From positions 1 to 12,229 of the forward strand of contig PMWR01000495.1 in assembly GCA_003166055.1 (NCBI GenBank): a DNA stretch of 12,229 bases, in the 5' to 3' direction. Position numbers and translations under genes: made by a program. The notes beneath the pieces are model-generated. The model saw nothing but the letters and a program-made list of their open reading frames with translations. It was not told the DNA's origin and did no database searches. Each line of letters opens with the position of its first letter. The first letter of the stretch is position 1. This document shows, piece after piece, positions 1 through 6,248 of this stretch. Origin of the DNA: Acidobacteriaceae bacterium. Lineage in GTDB: Bacteria; Acidobacteriota; Terriglobia; Terriglobales; Acidobacteriaceae.

Positions 1-19
1 GCAAGGGCAGTAGCTTGCC

Positions 20-68
20 GGGGTGTGACCCGGCTCTCATCTTGGAAGGTGACGAGGGCCGGGACCCC
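20..68 (+). other. strong stem-loop, possible structured 5' leader
   Basis: Bases 29-38 (CCCGGCTCTC) pair over ten positions with 54-63 (GAGGGCCGGG), with one G.T wobble. After a 4-base GTGA bulge on the left side, bases 20-24 (GGGGT) pair with 64-68 (ACCCC). The 15-base apical part can form a further short helix. This 15-bp bulged stem ends 43 bases before the ATG at 112, so it could be a leader or cis-regulatory RNA of the small membrane ORF, or the 3' part of an RNA element cut by the left edge. The following AGTCAG and the internal GGAAGG loosely recall cobalamin-riboswitch boxes, but the other hallmarks are missing, so I do not call it that. There is no U-tract, so an intrinsic terminator is unlikely. 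Confidence 0.35.
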
Positions 69-111
69 CAGTCAGTCTGAGTGTCCGGGTAGAAAGCATG
101 GAGGTTTAGCA

Positions 112-267
112 ATGAATGTGGCAATGATTCTCGCAAGCGCACAGCTCGTTGGTATGGTGCTATCCGTCTCGTTCCTTCTCAGGGTCCGGCGGCTTTCAGT
201 TGGGATTTGGTCAGCAAACCCCTCTGACCAACGCTCGCGCGGGGAGCGACGTGAAGCAACCATCTGA
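112..267 (+). CDS. small single-pass membrane protein, unknown function
   Basis: A 51-aa ORF. The start is chosen at ATG 112 because a clear Shine-Dalgarno GGAGG (100-104) sits 7 bases upstream. The longer in-frame reading from position 25 would run through the strong stem-loop and has no such site. Residues 3-23 are hydrophobic (Ala, Leu, Val, Met, Ile) and form one probable transmembrane helix. An Arg-rich segment follows (R24, R26, R27), and then a polar, charged tail, suggesting an N-out or N-short orientation with a cytoplasmic basic tail. I recognise no family. The stop codon (265-267) falls inside the CRP-like inverted repeat in front of the next gene. It may be a real miniprotein or chance; the good RBS plus a membrane helix favours a real gene. 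Confidence 0.45.
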   Translation: MNVAMILASAQLVGMVLSVSFLLRVRRLSVGIWSANPSDQRSRGERREATI

Positions 268-278
268 AATCGATCAGA
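263..278. promoter_or_regulatory. CRP-geometry inverted repeat, possible operator
   Basis: TCTGA - six bases - TCAGA is a perfect 5-bp inverted repeat with the 6-base spacer of Crp-family operators (consensus TGTGA-N6-TCACA). It lies 32 bases before the start of the Crp/Fnr-family gene, a natural place for autoregulation. The regulator's recognition helix carries the Crp-type R-E-x3-R pattern, which makes a TGTGA-like half site reasonable, although the second base of each half differs. A repeat this short can arise by chance. Confidence 0.3.
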
Positions 279-310
279 CATTCAGAGCGTGAGAAAGGCA
301 GACCTGAGCT

Positions 311-1072
311 ATGGCAAGCACAGCGGCGCAGGTAACATTCAAAAGCGGATGGAGCGTACGCACTCCGCATCTTGTATCGAGTAACCGAGAATTCCGGTCC
401 TGGGCTACGAGCACTCCCCTGGGGATGCTGCCAGCAGTGGCATTGCGGGACCTCGAATCGATCATGTCCATTGTGGACTACGAAGCCGGCCGCATCCTGT
501 TCCTGGAACAGGAGACCCTGAGCCAAGTATTCGTCGTTCTTGCCGGAGACGTCAGACTGTCGCTGCAAGATGTCGGTGGCAGGAGGCTGACCCTTCGAAT
601 TGCGAGGCCCGGCGATGTGCTTGGAATGCACTCCGCATTATTTGGAAGCCTCTCTGAGTGGTCGGCGGATACAGTTTATCGGTCCAAGATAGCTTTGGTC
701 ACACGGTGCGATTTTCTTCGTTTTGCGCAGCGATATCCAGAGGTAAGTCGCCTTGCGACACTCGAGCTCATGACAATTCACAGGAATGCATGCGTCACGC
801 TGCGTATCGTTGGATTGACGACCTGTGTTCGCAAGAGATTGGCATCGCAATTATTAGAGTGGGGACAGCGAGGGGAAATGACTGGAGACCAGACCCAGTT
901 TCGCATGGCCCTGACCCATTCTCAGATTGCGGAGTTTATCGGCGCAGCGCGTGAGACTGTCACGCGTGCGCTGATAGCCTTCAAACAACGCGGACTGGTG
1001 GAGATCCGGGGCAGTATGCTGAGGATCCCCTCTACAACAGCTCTCAGGAAGTACGCTGAACGCGGTCATTGA
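311..1072 (+). CDS. Crp/Fnr family transcriptional regulator
   Basis: A 253-aa DNA-binding regulator. Residues about 42-140 form the cyclic-nucleotide-binding-type beta-roll (G60, G79-D80, P100-G-D102). Residues 143-170 are the long dimerisation helix. Residues 198-240 form the winged helix-turn-helix (LTHSQIAEFIGAARETVTRA), with R214, E215 and R219 in the recognition-helix positions that contact TGTGA in Crp. The cAMP pocket looks lost: aligned to E. coli Crp, Glu72 becomes M106 and Arg82 becomes W117, so cAMP is probably not the ligand. The N-terminal cysteine cluster of Fnr is also absent, so an Fnr-type iron-sulfur sensor is unlikely; the signal is unknown. The N-terminus is some 20 residues longer than in typical members. 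The RBS is weak (GAAAGG, 293-298), so the start is uncertain. Possible autoregulation is suggested by the inverted repeat at 263-278. Confidence 0.9.
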   Translation: MASTAAQVTFKSGWSVRTPHLVSSNREFRSWATSTPLGMLPAVALRDLESIMSIVDYEAGRILFLEQETLSQVFVVLAGDVRLSLQDVGGRRLTLRIARPGDVLGMHSALFGSLSEWSADTVYRSKIALVTRCDFLRFAQRYPEVSRLATLELMTIHRNACVTLRIVGLTTCVRKRLASQLLEWGQRGEMTGDQTQFRMALTHSQIAEFIGAARETVTRALIAFKQRGLVEIRGSMLRIPSTTALRKYAERGH

Positions 1073-1217
1073 GCCTGTCCCGTGCGCCGCTTTACGAATG
1101 GGCGCCAATGATCGCGTAGTCACCGTCACGGATCACACCCGCGACGATTACGTACGCTTCACATTTAAAGCCCAGCTGTTGGTCGACAACCGCACTGCCA
1201 TACGTGAGATAGAGTCG

Positions 1218-1246
1218 TCGAAGTTTTCCATTGCCGAAAACTTCGA
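1218..1246. repeat. perfect 10-bp inverted repeat
   Basis: TCGAAGTTTT (1218-1227), a 9-base spacer, then AAAACTTCGA (1237-1246): a perfect 10-bp palindrome in gene-free DNA between the regulator and the secreted protein. There is no T-run after it, so it is not a classical terminator. The arm and spacer lengths fit a dimeric repressor operator or a stable RNA hairpin. Confidence 0.45.
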
Positions 1247-1493
1247 TTGCACGAACTTCTCAAAGCCTCGCCAGATTCATTCAAGGAAGATGCTGGCTGC
1301 AGTAACTGATCCGGGGCGAAATTGCCAACTTCCATCTCGTAGTGATCGGCCCGTGAGCACCTCCGATTAGCACGCAAAGGCCGCCGACAGCCTTCCGAAT
1401 CGTCGTCGACAGTTTCGACAGGGTCCGCGGTTGGCGGAGCTCCCTTATGAAAACAAGGAAGTTAGCGACTCAGAAGTTTGGCATTCCCCTTGC

Positions 1494-1517
1494 ATTTCCT
1501 CCATGGTGTGAGGAAAT
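1494..1517 (+). promoter_or_regulatory. hairpin sequestering the ribosome-binding site
   Basis: ATTTCCTC (1494-1501) is perfectly complementary to GAGGAAAT (1510-1517) across an 8-base loop. The right arm contains the Shine-Dalgarno GAGGA (1510-1514) of the gene that starts at ATG 1523, and the left arm carries the anti-Shine-Dalgarno bases CCTC. In mRNA this would hide the RBS and reduce initiation unless opened by temperature, a protein, or upstream translation. The pairing is seen directly; the regulatory role is inferred. Confidence 0.5.
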
Positions 1518-1522
1518 CAACG

Positions 1523-2524
1523 ATGTATTGGAAATGCCTGCTCTTGATTTGCTTAATGACGGCGATGCCAGCAATGGCGGAGGACATTGCATCTTCCGGC
1601 GCGCTGTTTGGAAGCATCAGCGGTACTGTACTGGACGTAAATGACGGTCTTGTCCCCGGCGCGCTCGTCACGCTCCAATGCCCTTCCCCCTGCGAGAATC
1701 AAACGGCAAGTGCGAACGACATAGCGGCTTTTAATTTCCACGGGCTCAAGTTCGGAGTTCCTTACCAAGTTCAGGTATCCGTGGATGGTTTCGAGAATTG
1801 GACCTCTCCCGCCGTTGTCCTCACCTCGGACCACTCGGTTTTTTTCATGACGGGAATCAAGCTCAGGATCGCTGACCCAACGACATCGATAACGGTTCAT
1901 GCTTCGAATGTCGAAATAGCCACCGAGCAGGTGCATGTCGAAGAGCAACAGCGCGTTCTGGGTTTCATTCCAAATTTCTACACCGTTTACGACTCCGAGA
2001 ATGCCGTGCCCCTTACTACGAAGCTGAAGTTTCAACTTGCGGTGAGGGTTTCTGTCGATCCGGTTACCTGGACAGGAGTCGCATTCATGTCTGGCGTCAG
2101 GCAGGCCGCGCGGACCCCCAACTATGTACTGGGCTCCAAAGGATACGGCCAGCGTTTCGGCGCCGAAGCTGCCGACGGATTCAGCGACATTCTGATCGGT
2201 GGCGCTATCCTGCCGTCTCTTCTGCACCAGGATCCACGCTATTTCTATCAGGGCACAGGAACGACAAGATCTCGTCTGGGGCACGCCTTGGCCAGTCCAT
2301 TCGTTTGTAAGGGCGACAACGGCCGGTGGCAACCAAATTACTCAAGCGTGGGAGGCGACCTTGCGGCCAGCGCTCTCATGAACATTTATTATCCGCAATC
2401 GAATCGGGGAGCAGGAATGATCTTTGGACAATTTGCCATCAGTACCGCCGAGCGCGAAGTGAGCGGGTTAGTGCAGGAATTTGTCTTGCGCAAGCTGACT
2501 CCCCGCGCCCAGAAGGCAAAGTAG
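1523..2524 (+). CDS. secreted carboxypeptidase-regulatory-like domain protein
   Basis: A 333-aa exported protein. The start at ATG 1523 is chosen because GAGGA (1510-1514) lies 8 bases upstream and because it gives a clean signal peptide (MYWKCLLLICLMTAMPAMA, cleavage about residue 19). An in-frame ATG at 1478 would bury that signal. Residues about 26-100 form a CarboxypepD_reg / Cna-B-like beta-sandwich (SISGTVLDVNDGLVPGALVTL, then a G-rich strand pattern), a fold usually acting in cell-surface or outer-membrane proteins. The C-terminal two thirds (KLKFQLAVRVSVDP; RFGAEAADGFSDILIGGAILPS; LLHQDPRYFYQGTG; CKGDNGRWQPNYSS; LVQEFVLRKLTP) match a conserved domain I know from many acidobacterial hypothetical proteins. 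Its function is not established; it may be an envelope-associated, partly membrane-embedded protein. There is no catalytic zinc motif, so it is not itself a peptidase. Confidence 0.88.
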   Translation: MYWKCLLLICLMTAMPAMAEDIASSGALFGSISGTVLDVNDGLVPGALVTLQCPSPCENQTASANDIAAFNFHGLKFGVPYQVQVSVDGFENWTSPAVVLTSDHSVFFMTGIKLRIADPTTSITVHASNVEIATEQVHVEEQQRVLGFIPNFYTVYDSENAVPLTTKLKFQLAVRVSVDPVTWTGVAFMSGVRQAARTPNYVLGSKGYGQRFGAEAADGFSDILIGGAILPSLLHQDPRYFYQGTGTTRSRLGHALASPFVCKGDNGRWQPNYSSVGGDLAASALMNIYYPQSNRGAGMIFGQFAISTAEREVSGLVQEFVLRKLTPRAQKAK

Positions 2525-2527
2525 CCC

Positions 2528-2549
2528 CTTCCGGTGGGAAGAGTTTTTT
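2528..2549 (+). terminator. probable intrinsic terminator
   Basis: CTTCC (2528-2532), loop GGTG, GGAAG (2537-2541), then AG and six T (2544-2549). It starts four bases after the stop of the secreted-protein gene. The stem is short (5 bp), so efficiency is doubtful, but the position and T-run fit an intrinsic terminator. Confidence 0.45.
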
Positions 2550-2564
2550 GGAAAGGACATCGCG

Positions 2565-2708
2565 ATGAACGGGAAGTCACAGAGAGGGTCGCATCTTGAA
2601 ATGAAATGGCGTTTCATTGTCCCGGCGGGCCAACCGAAACCTCAGTGCCCGCAAGTGCTGATGACGTGGGTTTCCATAGCTTCGCTGCACTCGCGACTGA
2701 GCAATTGA
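2565..2708 (+). CDS. possible 47-aa ORF, unknown
   Basis: ATG 2565 is preceded by AAAGGA at an 8-base spacing. The 47-codon frame ends at TGA 2706-2708, inside the Shine-Dalgarno (TGAGG) of the sigma-like ORF that begins at 2719, so translation could be coupled. The peptide is basic with several aromatic residues (MKWRFIVPAG in the middle) and matches no family I know. It contains a 7-bp hairpin (AATGAAA 2598-2604 with TTTCATT 2610-2616). It could equally be the untranslated leader of the next gene. Confidence 0.25.
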   Translation: MNGKSQRGSHLEMKWRFIVPAGQPKPQCPQVLMTWVSIASLHSRLSN

Positions 2709-2718
2709 GGACTCGCAC

Positions 2719-3030
2719 ATGAACTGCCGTAATGCATTTCCGGCCGCCGATGGCTGCAAGAAAAAGTACACAGCACTTGACACCAGCCGCCGTGCGCCTG
2801 CAGCGGATCGGGTCAGGCTTTATCTCCTCTCCTATCTGCTGACTGCAGATCGCGCAAAGGCAGAACGATGTTTCGTGCCTGGTCTCGATCTGGCTGCTGA
2901 CGACAACGCAGCGATTCGGGATTGGGCGCATTCATGGGCACGGCGCATCGTCATTGGCAATGCACTTCGACTCATCGCGCCACACCCCGAGACAAGGGCT
3001 CACGACGCCGACTCCGGAGGGTCACGATGA
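2719..3030 (+). CDS. sigma-70 region 2-like short protein
   Basis: A 103-aa ORF with GAGG (2707-2710) 8 bases before ATG. Residues about 33-86 (LYLLSYLLTADRAKAERCF...; RDWAHSWARRIVIGNALRLI) follow the pattern of ECF sigma region 2, 'LTGD-x2-AE...F-x-W-x3-IAR-x3-N-x-LR'. I recall short acidobacterial proteins of about 190 aa with this segment followed by a region-4-like helix-turn-helix. Here the reading frame stops soon after the region-2 part, and the region-4-like part is found in a separate ORF at 3318-3578. The stop TGA (3028-3030) overlaps an ATG at 3027 that has a strong Shine-Dalgarno (GGAGG 3016-3020), so a coupled downstream start is possible. Classical core-binding residues are not well conserved, and function as a sigma factor is inferred. 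Confidence 0.6.
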   Translation: MNCRNAFPAADGCKKKYTALDTSRRAPAADRVRLYLLSYLLTADRAKAERCFVPGLDLAADDNAAIRDWAHSWARRIVIGNALRLIAPHPETRAHDADSGGSR

Positions 3031-3112
3031 TGCTAGCGCAGAATTCGTCTGCTTCTTGGCGGAAACTCCTTGCCTTCGTCCATCCGACAACAATTACAGG
3101 AAAGGATCAACC

Positions 3113-3313
3113 ATGCGGTTCCAAACATTCACTCGCAGGAGAATCAACGACGATCGGACCGAGTCGCTTCCATTTCAACAGGAGCATTACAGAAAGGCTG
3201 GTATCCCCTACTCGCCATTCGGCGGCATGCCGGTCCTGGAAGCTCACGAAATCGTCAACGACTTGAACCGGAATCAGGCTGAACATCAATTCGTTTACTA
3301 TCTGGCGGCGTAG
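3113..3313 (+). CDS. small conserved-looking protein between sigma-like halves
   Basis: A 66-aa ORF. The start ATG 3113 is chosen because AGGAAAGGA (3098-3106) precedes it by 6 bases; the frame is open further upstream to 2954 but with no better start. The sequence begins with a basic stretch (TRRRINDDR) and continues with a distinctive segment, HYRKAGIPYSPFGGMPVLEA, then a helical, polar C-terminus ending in YYLAA. I do not recognise a family. Composition is protein-like, unlike the Ser/Thr/Arg-rich reading of the overlapping frame 3027-3266. Its TAG stop (3311-3313) is four bases before the next ATG, suggesting translational coupling with the region-4-like ORF. Confidence 0.5.
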   Translation: MRFQTFTRRRINDDRTESLPFQQEHYRKAGIPYSPFGGMPVLEAHEIVNDLNRNQAEHQFVYYLAA

Positions 3314-3317
3314 TCGA

Positions 3318-3578
3318 ATGGCCAAGTTCGCTGGTAAGCGCGCGTTTGATGAAGGCTGGCTTTGTGCGGCGGAGGAAGGCAGTTTGCCAAGACTTGCATC
3401 CCAAGATCCACGGTTCTCGGCAATTCTTGCGCTTCCAGACTTTGAGCGCTTTGTGTATGTCTTATCGGTCCTCGAAGGATGCACGGATCAGGAATGTGCC
3501 ACTTTTTTGGGTGTTTCTCCGCAGCAGATCGAAGAGGCGCGGCTTCTTGCTCTACAGCACTTTTGGAAACATGACTGA
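3318..3578 (+). CDS. sigma-70 region 4-like short protein
   Basis: An 86-aa ORF. Residues about 39-82 (LPDFERFVYVLSVLEGCTDQ, then ECATFLGVSPQQIEEARLLA) have the shape of sigma region 4: 'LP-x-ER-x-V-x3-LEG-x3-x-EIA-x-LG-x-S-x2-x-V-x3-R-x-x-AL'. The part before it (MAKFAGKRAFDEGW...) is not recognised. The start ATG 3318 follows the previous stop by four bases with no strong Shine-Dalgarno of its own, so coupling to the 3113-3313 ORF is likely. It is in a different frame from the region-2-like ORF at 2719-3030, and about 290 bases separate the two. It could be a stand-alone helix-turn-helix protein, the second half of a two-subunit sigma factor, or one half of a broken gene. Confidence 0.55.
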   Translation: MAKFAGKRAFDEGWLCAAEEGSLPRLASQDPRFSAILALPDFERFVYVLSVLEGCTDQECATFLGVSPQQIEEARLLALQHFWKHD

Positions 3579-3590
3579 AGGCGGAATTCG

Positions 3591-3627
3591 GGCTCGCGGG
3601 CTTCCGCGGGCCAGGCTTCTGTAAGCC
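3591..3627 (+). terminator. tandem hairpins, terminator-like
   Basis: GGCTCGCGG (3591-3599), loop GCTT, CCGCGGGCC (3604-3612) is a 9-bp GC-rich stem with one T.G pair. One base later GGCTT (3614-3618), loop CTGT, AAGCC (3623-3627) forms a second stem. They sit 12 bases after the region-4-like ORF and 42 bases before the glgP start. No long T-run follows, so this may be a weak or Rho-assisted terminator, an attenuator of glgP, or a transcript-stabilising element. Confidence 0.4.
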
Positions 3628-3669
3628 GGATAACAGATCAACTTTGGCGGCTCTTGAATGGAGAACAAA

Positions 3670-6207
3670 ATGAATCCCGAAACGAACAAATATTCTGGCA
3701 ACTCCGTAGTGAACTCATTAACGGAACTGGCGTTGAATCTGGACTGGTCATGGAGCCATGCCGCGGACGAACTCTGGAGGCAACTCGACCCGGAGTTGTG
3801 GGGACTAGCGCACAACCCATGGGTGATTTTGCAGACAGTCTCCCGCGAAAGGCTACAGACTGTCAGCTCGACTCCGCAGTTCCGGCGCACCCTCGATGAG
3901 GTTCTGGAAACAAGGGCCAAGCGCGAAGAAGCGGCGAACTGGTTTCAGCGCTCCGTGCCGGAAGCTTCGCTCAGCGGCATTGCATATTTCAGCATGGAGT
4001 TCATGCTGAGCGACGCGTTGCCGATTTATTCCGGCGGGCTCGGCAACGTGGCCGCTGACCAATTGAAAGCAGCCAGTGACCTTGGCCTTCCGGTGACGGG
4101 CATCGGCCTGCTCTATCAGAGAGGCTACTTTCGGCAGCAAATCAATGCCGAAGGCATGCAGGAAGCACTCTATCCTTTCAACGAACCGGGGCAACTACCT
4201 ATCCGGCCCGTGCGGCAGCCCAACGGGGAGTTGTTGCGCATTGCTGTGAACTTACCCGGTTTCCGTTTGTGGCTTCGTACCTGGGAGGTCAAGGTGGGGC
4301 GGGTACAGCTCTACCTGCTCGACACCAATGACCCCGCAAACCCGCCGACCTATCGGGGCATTACAAGTGAACTGTATGGCGGCGGACCTGAGGTGCGGAT
4401 CGCCCAGGAGATGGTATTGGGGATCGGGGGATGGCGCCTGCTACGCGTGCTTGGAAAGCAACCTGAGATTTGCCATCTCAATGAAGGTCACGCTGCGTTC
4501 TCCGTACTCGAAAGAGCGCGGGACTTCATGGAGAGCCAGGGCGTGCCGTTTGACGTTGCGCTTGCGGCAACCCGCGCTGGGAATCTCTTTACTACCCACA
4601 CCCCTGTGGAGGCAGGATTCGACCGATTCGCGCCACAACTCATGGACACTTTTTTCAGGCACTATGCGGCCGACATTCTGCACATTCCAATCAACACACT
4701 GCTCGCCCTCGGCCGTCACAACCCAGAGGACAACTCGGAACCTTTCAACATGGCATTGTTGGCGATGCGGGGCAGCGGAGCAGTCAACGGTGTGAGCCGG
4801 CTGCATGGGCTGGTGAGCCGGAAAATCTTTCACAACAGTTTTCCCCGCTGGCCGGAAGCGGAGGTACCTATCGGCCATGTGACGAACGGTGTTCACGTTC
4901 CTATGTGGGGTTCTGCCCAGGCCGACGAGTTGTGGACGGAGGTGTGCGGAAAGCGCCCGTGGACGACGCATCTGAAGCCAGATGACCTGATCAGAGAACT
5001 GGGCGAGAATGTCCGACAGGTTTCAGACGTCCGCCTCTGGCAGATGCGTTCGGCCTCACGAAAATCCCTCGTCGACTACATCCGTAAACAACTGGCGCGC
5101 CAGATGGCGGGTCATGGCGGACGGCCAGAAGAAATTGCCGATGCCCAGAGGATCTTTGAGCCGGATACACTCACGATAGGTTTTGCGCGCCGCTTTGCCA
5201 CCTATAAGCGGCCGAATCTGCTACTGCATGACTCCGAACGCTTGTTGGCCATTCTGACGAATAAAGAGAGGCCGGTACAGTTGGTGATCGCGGGCAAGGC
5301 TCACCCTCAGGACACTCCGGGGCAGGCGATGATTCAACGTTGGATCGAGTTTATCCGCCGTGGCCACGCGCGTTCACACGTAGTGTTCCTCGCCGACTAT
5401 GACATGCGAATGGCCGAGCACCTGGTACAAGGTGTCGATCTCTGGTTGAATACACCGCGCCGTCCTTGGGAAGCATGCGGCACCAGTGGGATGAAGGTGC
5501 TGGTCAACGGCGGTCTCAATTTGTCCGAACTCGATGGCTGGTGGGCAGAGGCATACTCCCACGATGTAGGCTGGGCGCTCGGGGACGGCCTCGAGCATGG
5601 GGACGACCCGGCCCAGGACGTCAAAGAGGCAGAGCAGCTCTATGCCCTGCTCGAACAGGAAGTCATTCCGGAGTTCTACAAGCGGGACAATTCGGGTATT
5701 CCAGCTGGCTGGATCGCTCGGGTGCGTGAAAGCATGGCTCGCCTGACGCCAGCGTTTTCTGCAACCCGATGCGTATTGGAGTACACGGAAAAGTATTATC
5801 TGCCCCTGGCCGCGGCGTACTTGCGCAGAGCCAACGACAGTGGCAAATGTGCAGAGAGCCTGCTCGACTGGAAGCGTCATCTCGCCGAATATTGGTCAAG
5901 GTTGCGATTCGGCTCGGTGCGAATCGAGAGCACCGAAGAGCATCATCATTTCGATATTCAGGTTCATCTGGACGAAATGGATCCTGGCGCGATCCAGGTC
6001 GAACTCTACGCCAACGCCGCCAATGGCGACGAACCTATTCGGCAGGTCATGGTTCGCGGCGAATCCTTAGTCGGACAGAATGTCTGCTGCTACTCCGCGT
6101 CGGTTCCCGCGACTCGGCCGGCAGAGGATTTTACGCCCAGGATTGTTCCTTTTCACCCCGAGGCATTTGTCCCCTTGGAGGCATCTGACATCCTCTGGTA
6201 CCGGTGA
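3670..6207 (+). CDS. glgP: alpha-glucan (glycogen) phosphorylase
   Basis: An 845-aa cytoplasmic enzyme that releases glucose-1-phosphate from alpha-1,4-glucans such as glycogen, using phosphate and pyridoxal phosphate. It belongs to the long AgpP-like alpha-glucan phosphorylase group: an N-terminal DUF3417-type segment (LALNLDWSWSHAADELWRQL, about residues 20-39), the YFSMEF motif (106-111), EICHLNEGHAAF, the active-site THTPVEAGFDRF (His310), RRFATYKR, and the PLP site CGTSGMKVL with Lys609. A beta-rich tail follows after about residue 740, typical of this group, and total length is normal. ATG 3670 is preferred because GGAG (3660-3663) is 6 bases upstream; an in-frame ATG at 3658 would add four residues and is a weaker alternative. 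pfkA follows after 143 bp, consistent with feeding glycogen-derived sugar into glycolysis. Confidence 0.95.
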   Translation: MNPETNKYSGNSVVNSLTELALNLDWSWSHAADELWRQLDPELWGLAHNPWVILQTVSRERLQTVSSTPQFRRTLDEVLETRAKREEAANWFQRSVPEASLSGIAYFSMEFMLSDALPIYSGGLGNVAADQLKAASDLGLPVTGIGLLYQRGYFRQQINAEGMQEALYPFNEPGQLPIRPVRQPNGELLRIAVNLPGFRLWLRTWEVKVGRVQLYLLDTNDPANPPTYRGITSELYGGGPEVRIAQEMVLGIGGWRLLRVLGKQPEICHLNEGHAAFSVLERARDFMESQGVPFDVALAATRAGNLFTTHTPVEAGFDRFAPQLMDTFFRHYAADILHIPINTLLALGRHNPEDNSEPFNMALLAMRGSGAVNGVSRLHGLVSRKIFHNSFPRWPEAEVPIGHVTNGVHVPMWGSAQADELWTEVCGKRPWTTHLKPDDLIRELGENVRQVSDVRLWQMRSASRKSLVDYIRKQLARQMAGHGGRPEEIADAQRIFEPDTLTIGFARRFATYKRPNLLLHDSERLLAILTNKERPVQLVIAGKAHPQDTPGQAMIQRWIEFIRRGHARSHVVFLADYDMRMAEHLVQGVDLWLNTPRRPWEACGTSGMKVLVNGGLNLSELDGWWAEAYSHDVGWALGDGLEHGDDPAQDVKEAEQLYALLEQEVIPEFYKRDNSGIPAGWIARVRESMARLTPAFSATRCVLEYTEKYYLPLAAAYLRRANDSGKCAESLLDWKRHLAEYWSRLRFGSVRIESTEEHHHFDIQVHLDEMDPGAIQVELYANAANGDEPIRQVMVRGESLVGQNVCCYSASVPATRPAEDFTPRIVPFHPEAFVPLEASDILWYR

Positions 6208-6248
6208 TGCTTCGTATTCCTGGTTGTTCGACACGCTAGTCCGTTGCC

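Larger units (their letters stand above)
1073..1522. other. gene-free stretch with two inverted repeats
   Basis: These 450 bases between the Crp/Fnr regulator and the secreted protein hold no convincing gene. A 90-codon open frame (1098-1370) has no Shine-Dalgarno and is interrupted by the palindrome at 1218-1246; a 65-codon frame (1447-1644) overlaps the secreted-protein gene in another frame. What is visible is the 10-bp inverted repeat at 1218-1246 and the RBS-sequestering hairpin at 1494-1517. The length suggests a long leader or regulatory region for the downstream gene. I see no clear intrinsic terminator after the regulator. Confidence 0.5.

Noticed and set aside
20..111. Cobalamin riboswitch for the structured leader
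   Set aside because: GGAAGG and AGTCAG are suggestive, but the CCACTG-like box and the ACCTGCC ending of the B12 box are absent.
1098..1370. 90-codon plus-strand open frame after the Crp/Fnr gene
   Set aside because: No Shine-Dalgarno, no recognisable motif, and it runs through a perfect 10-bp palindrome; more likely regulatory DNA.
1447..1644. 65-codon frame starting before the secreted-protein gene, with a passable GGAG upstream
   Set aside because: It overlaps the signal peptide and N-terminus of a well-supported gene in another frame and has no protein-like features.
1553..2332. 259-codon minus-strand frame opposite the secreted-protein gene
   Set aside because: Antisense shadow in high-GC coding DNA; the plus strand has signal peptide, RBS and family motifs.
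3027..3266. 79-codon frame with a perfect SD and ATGA overlap
   Set aside because: Not listed as a gene because its Ser/Thr/Arg-rich composition looks like an off-frame reading and it overlaps the better ORF at 3113-3313; kept as a finding.
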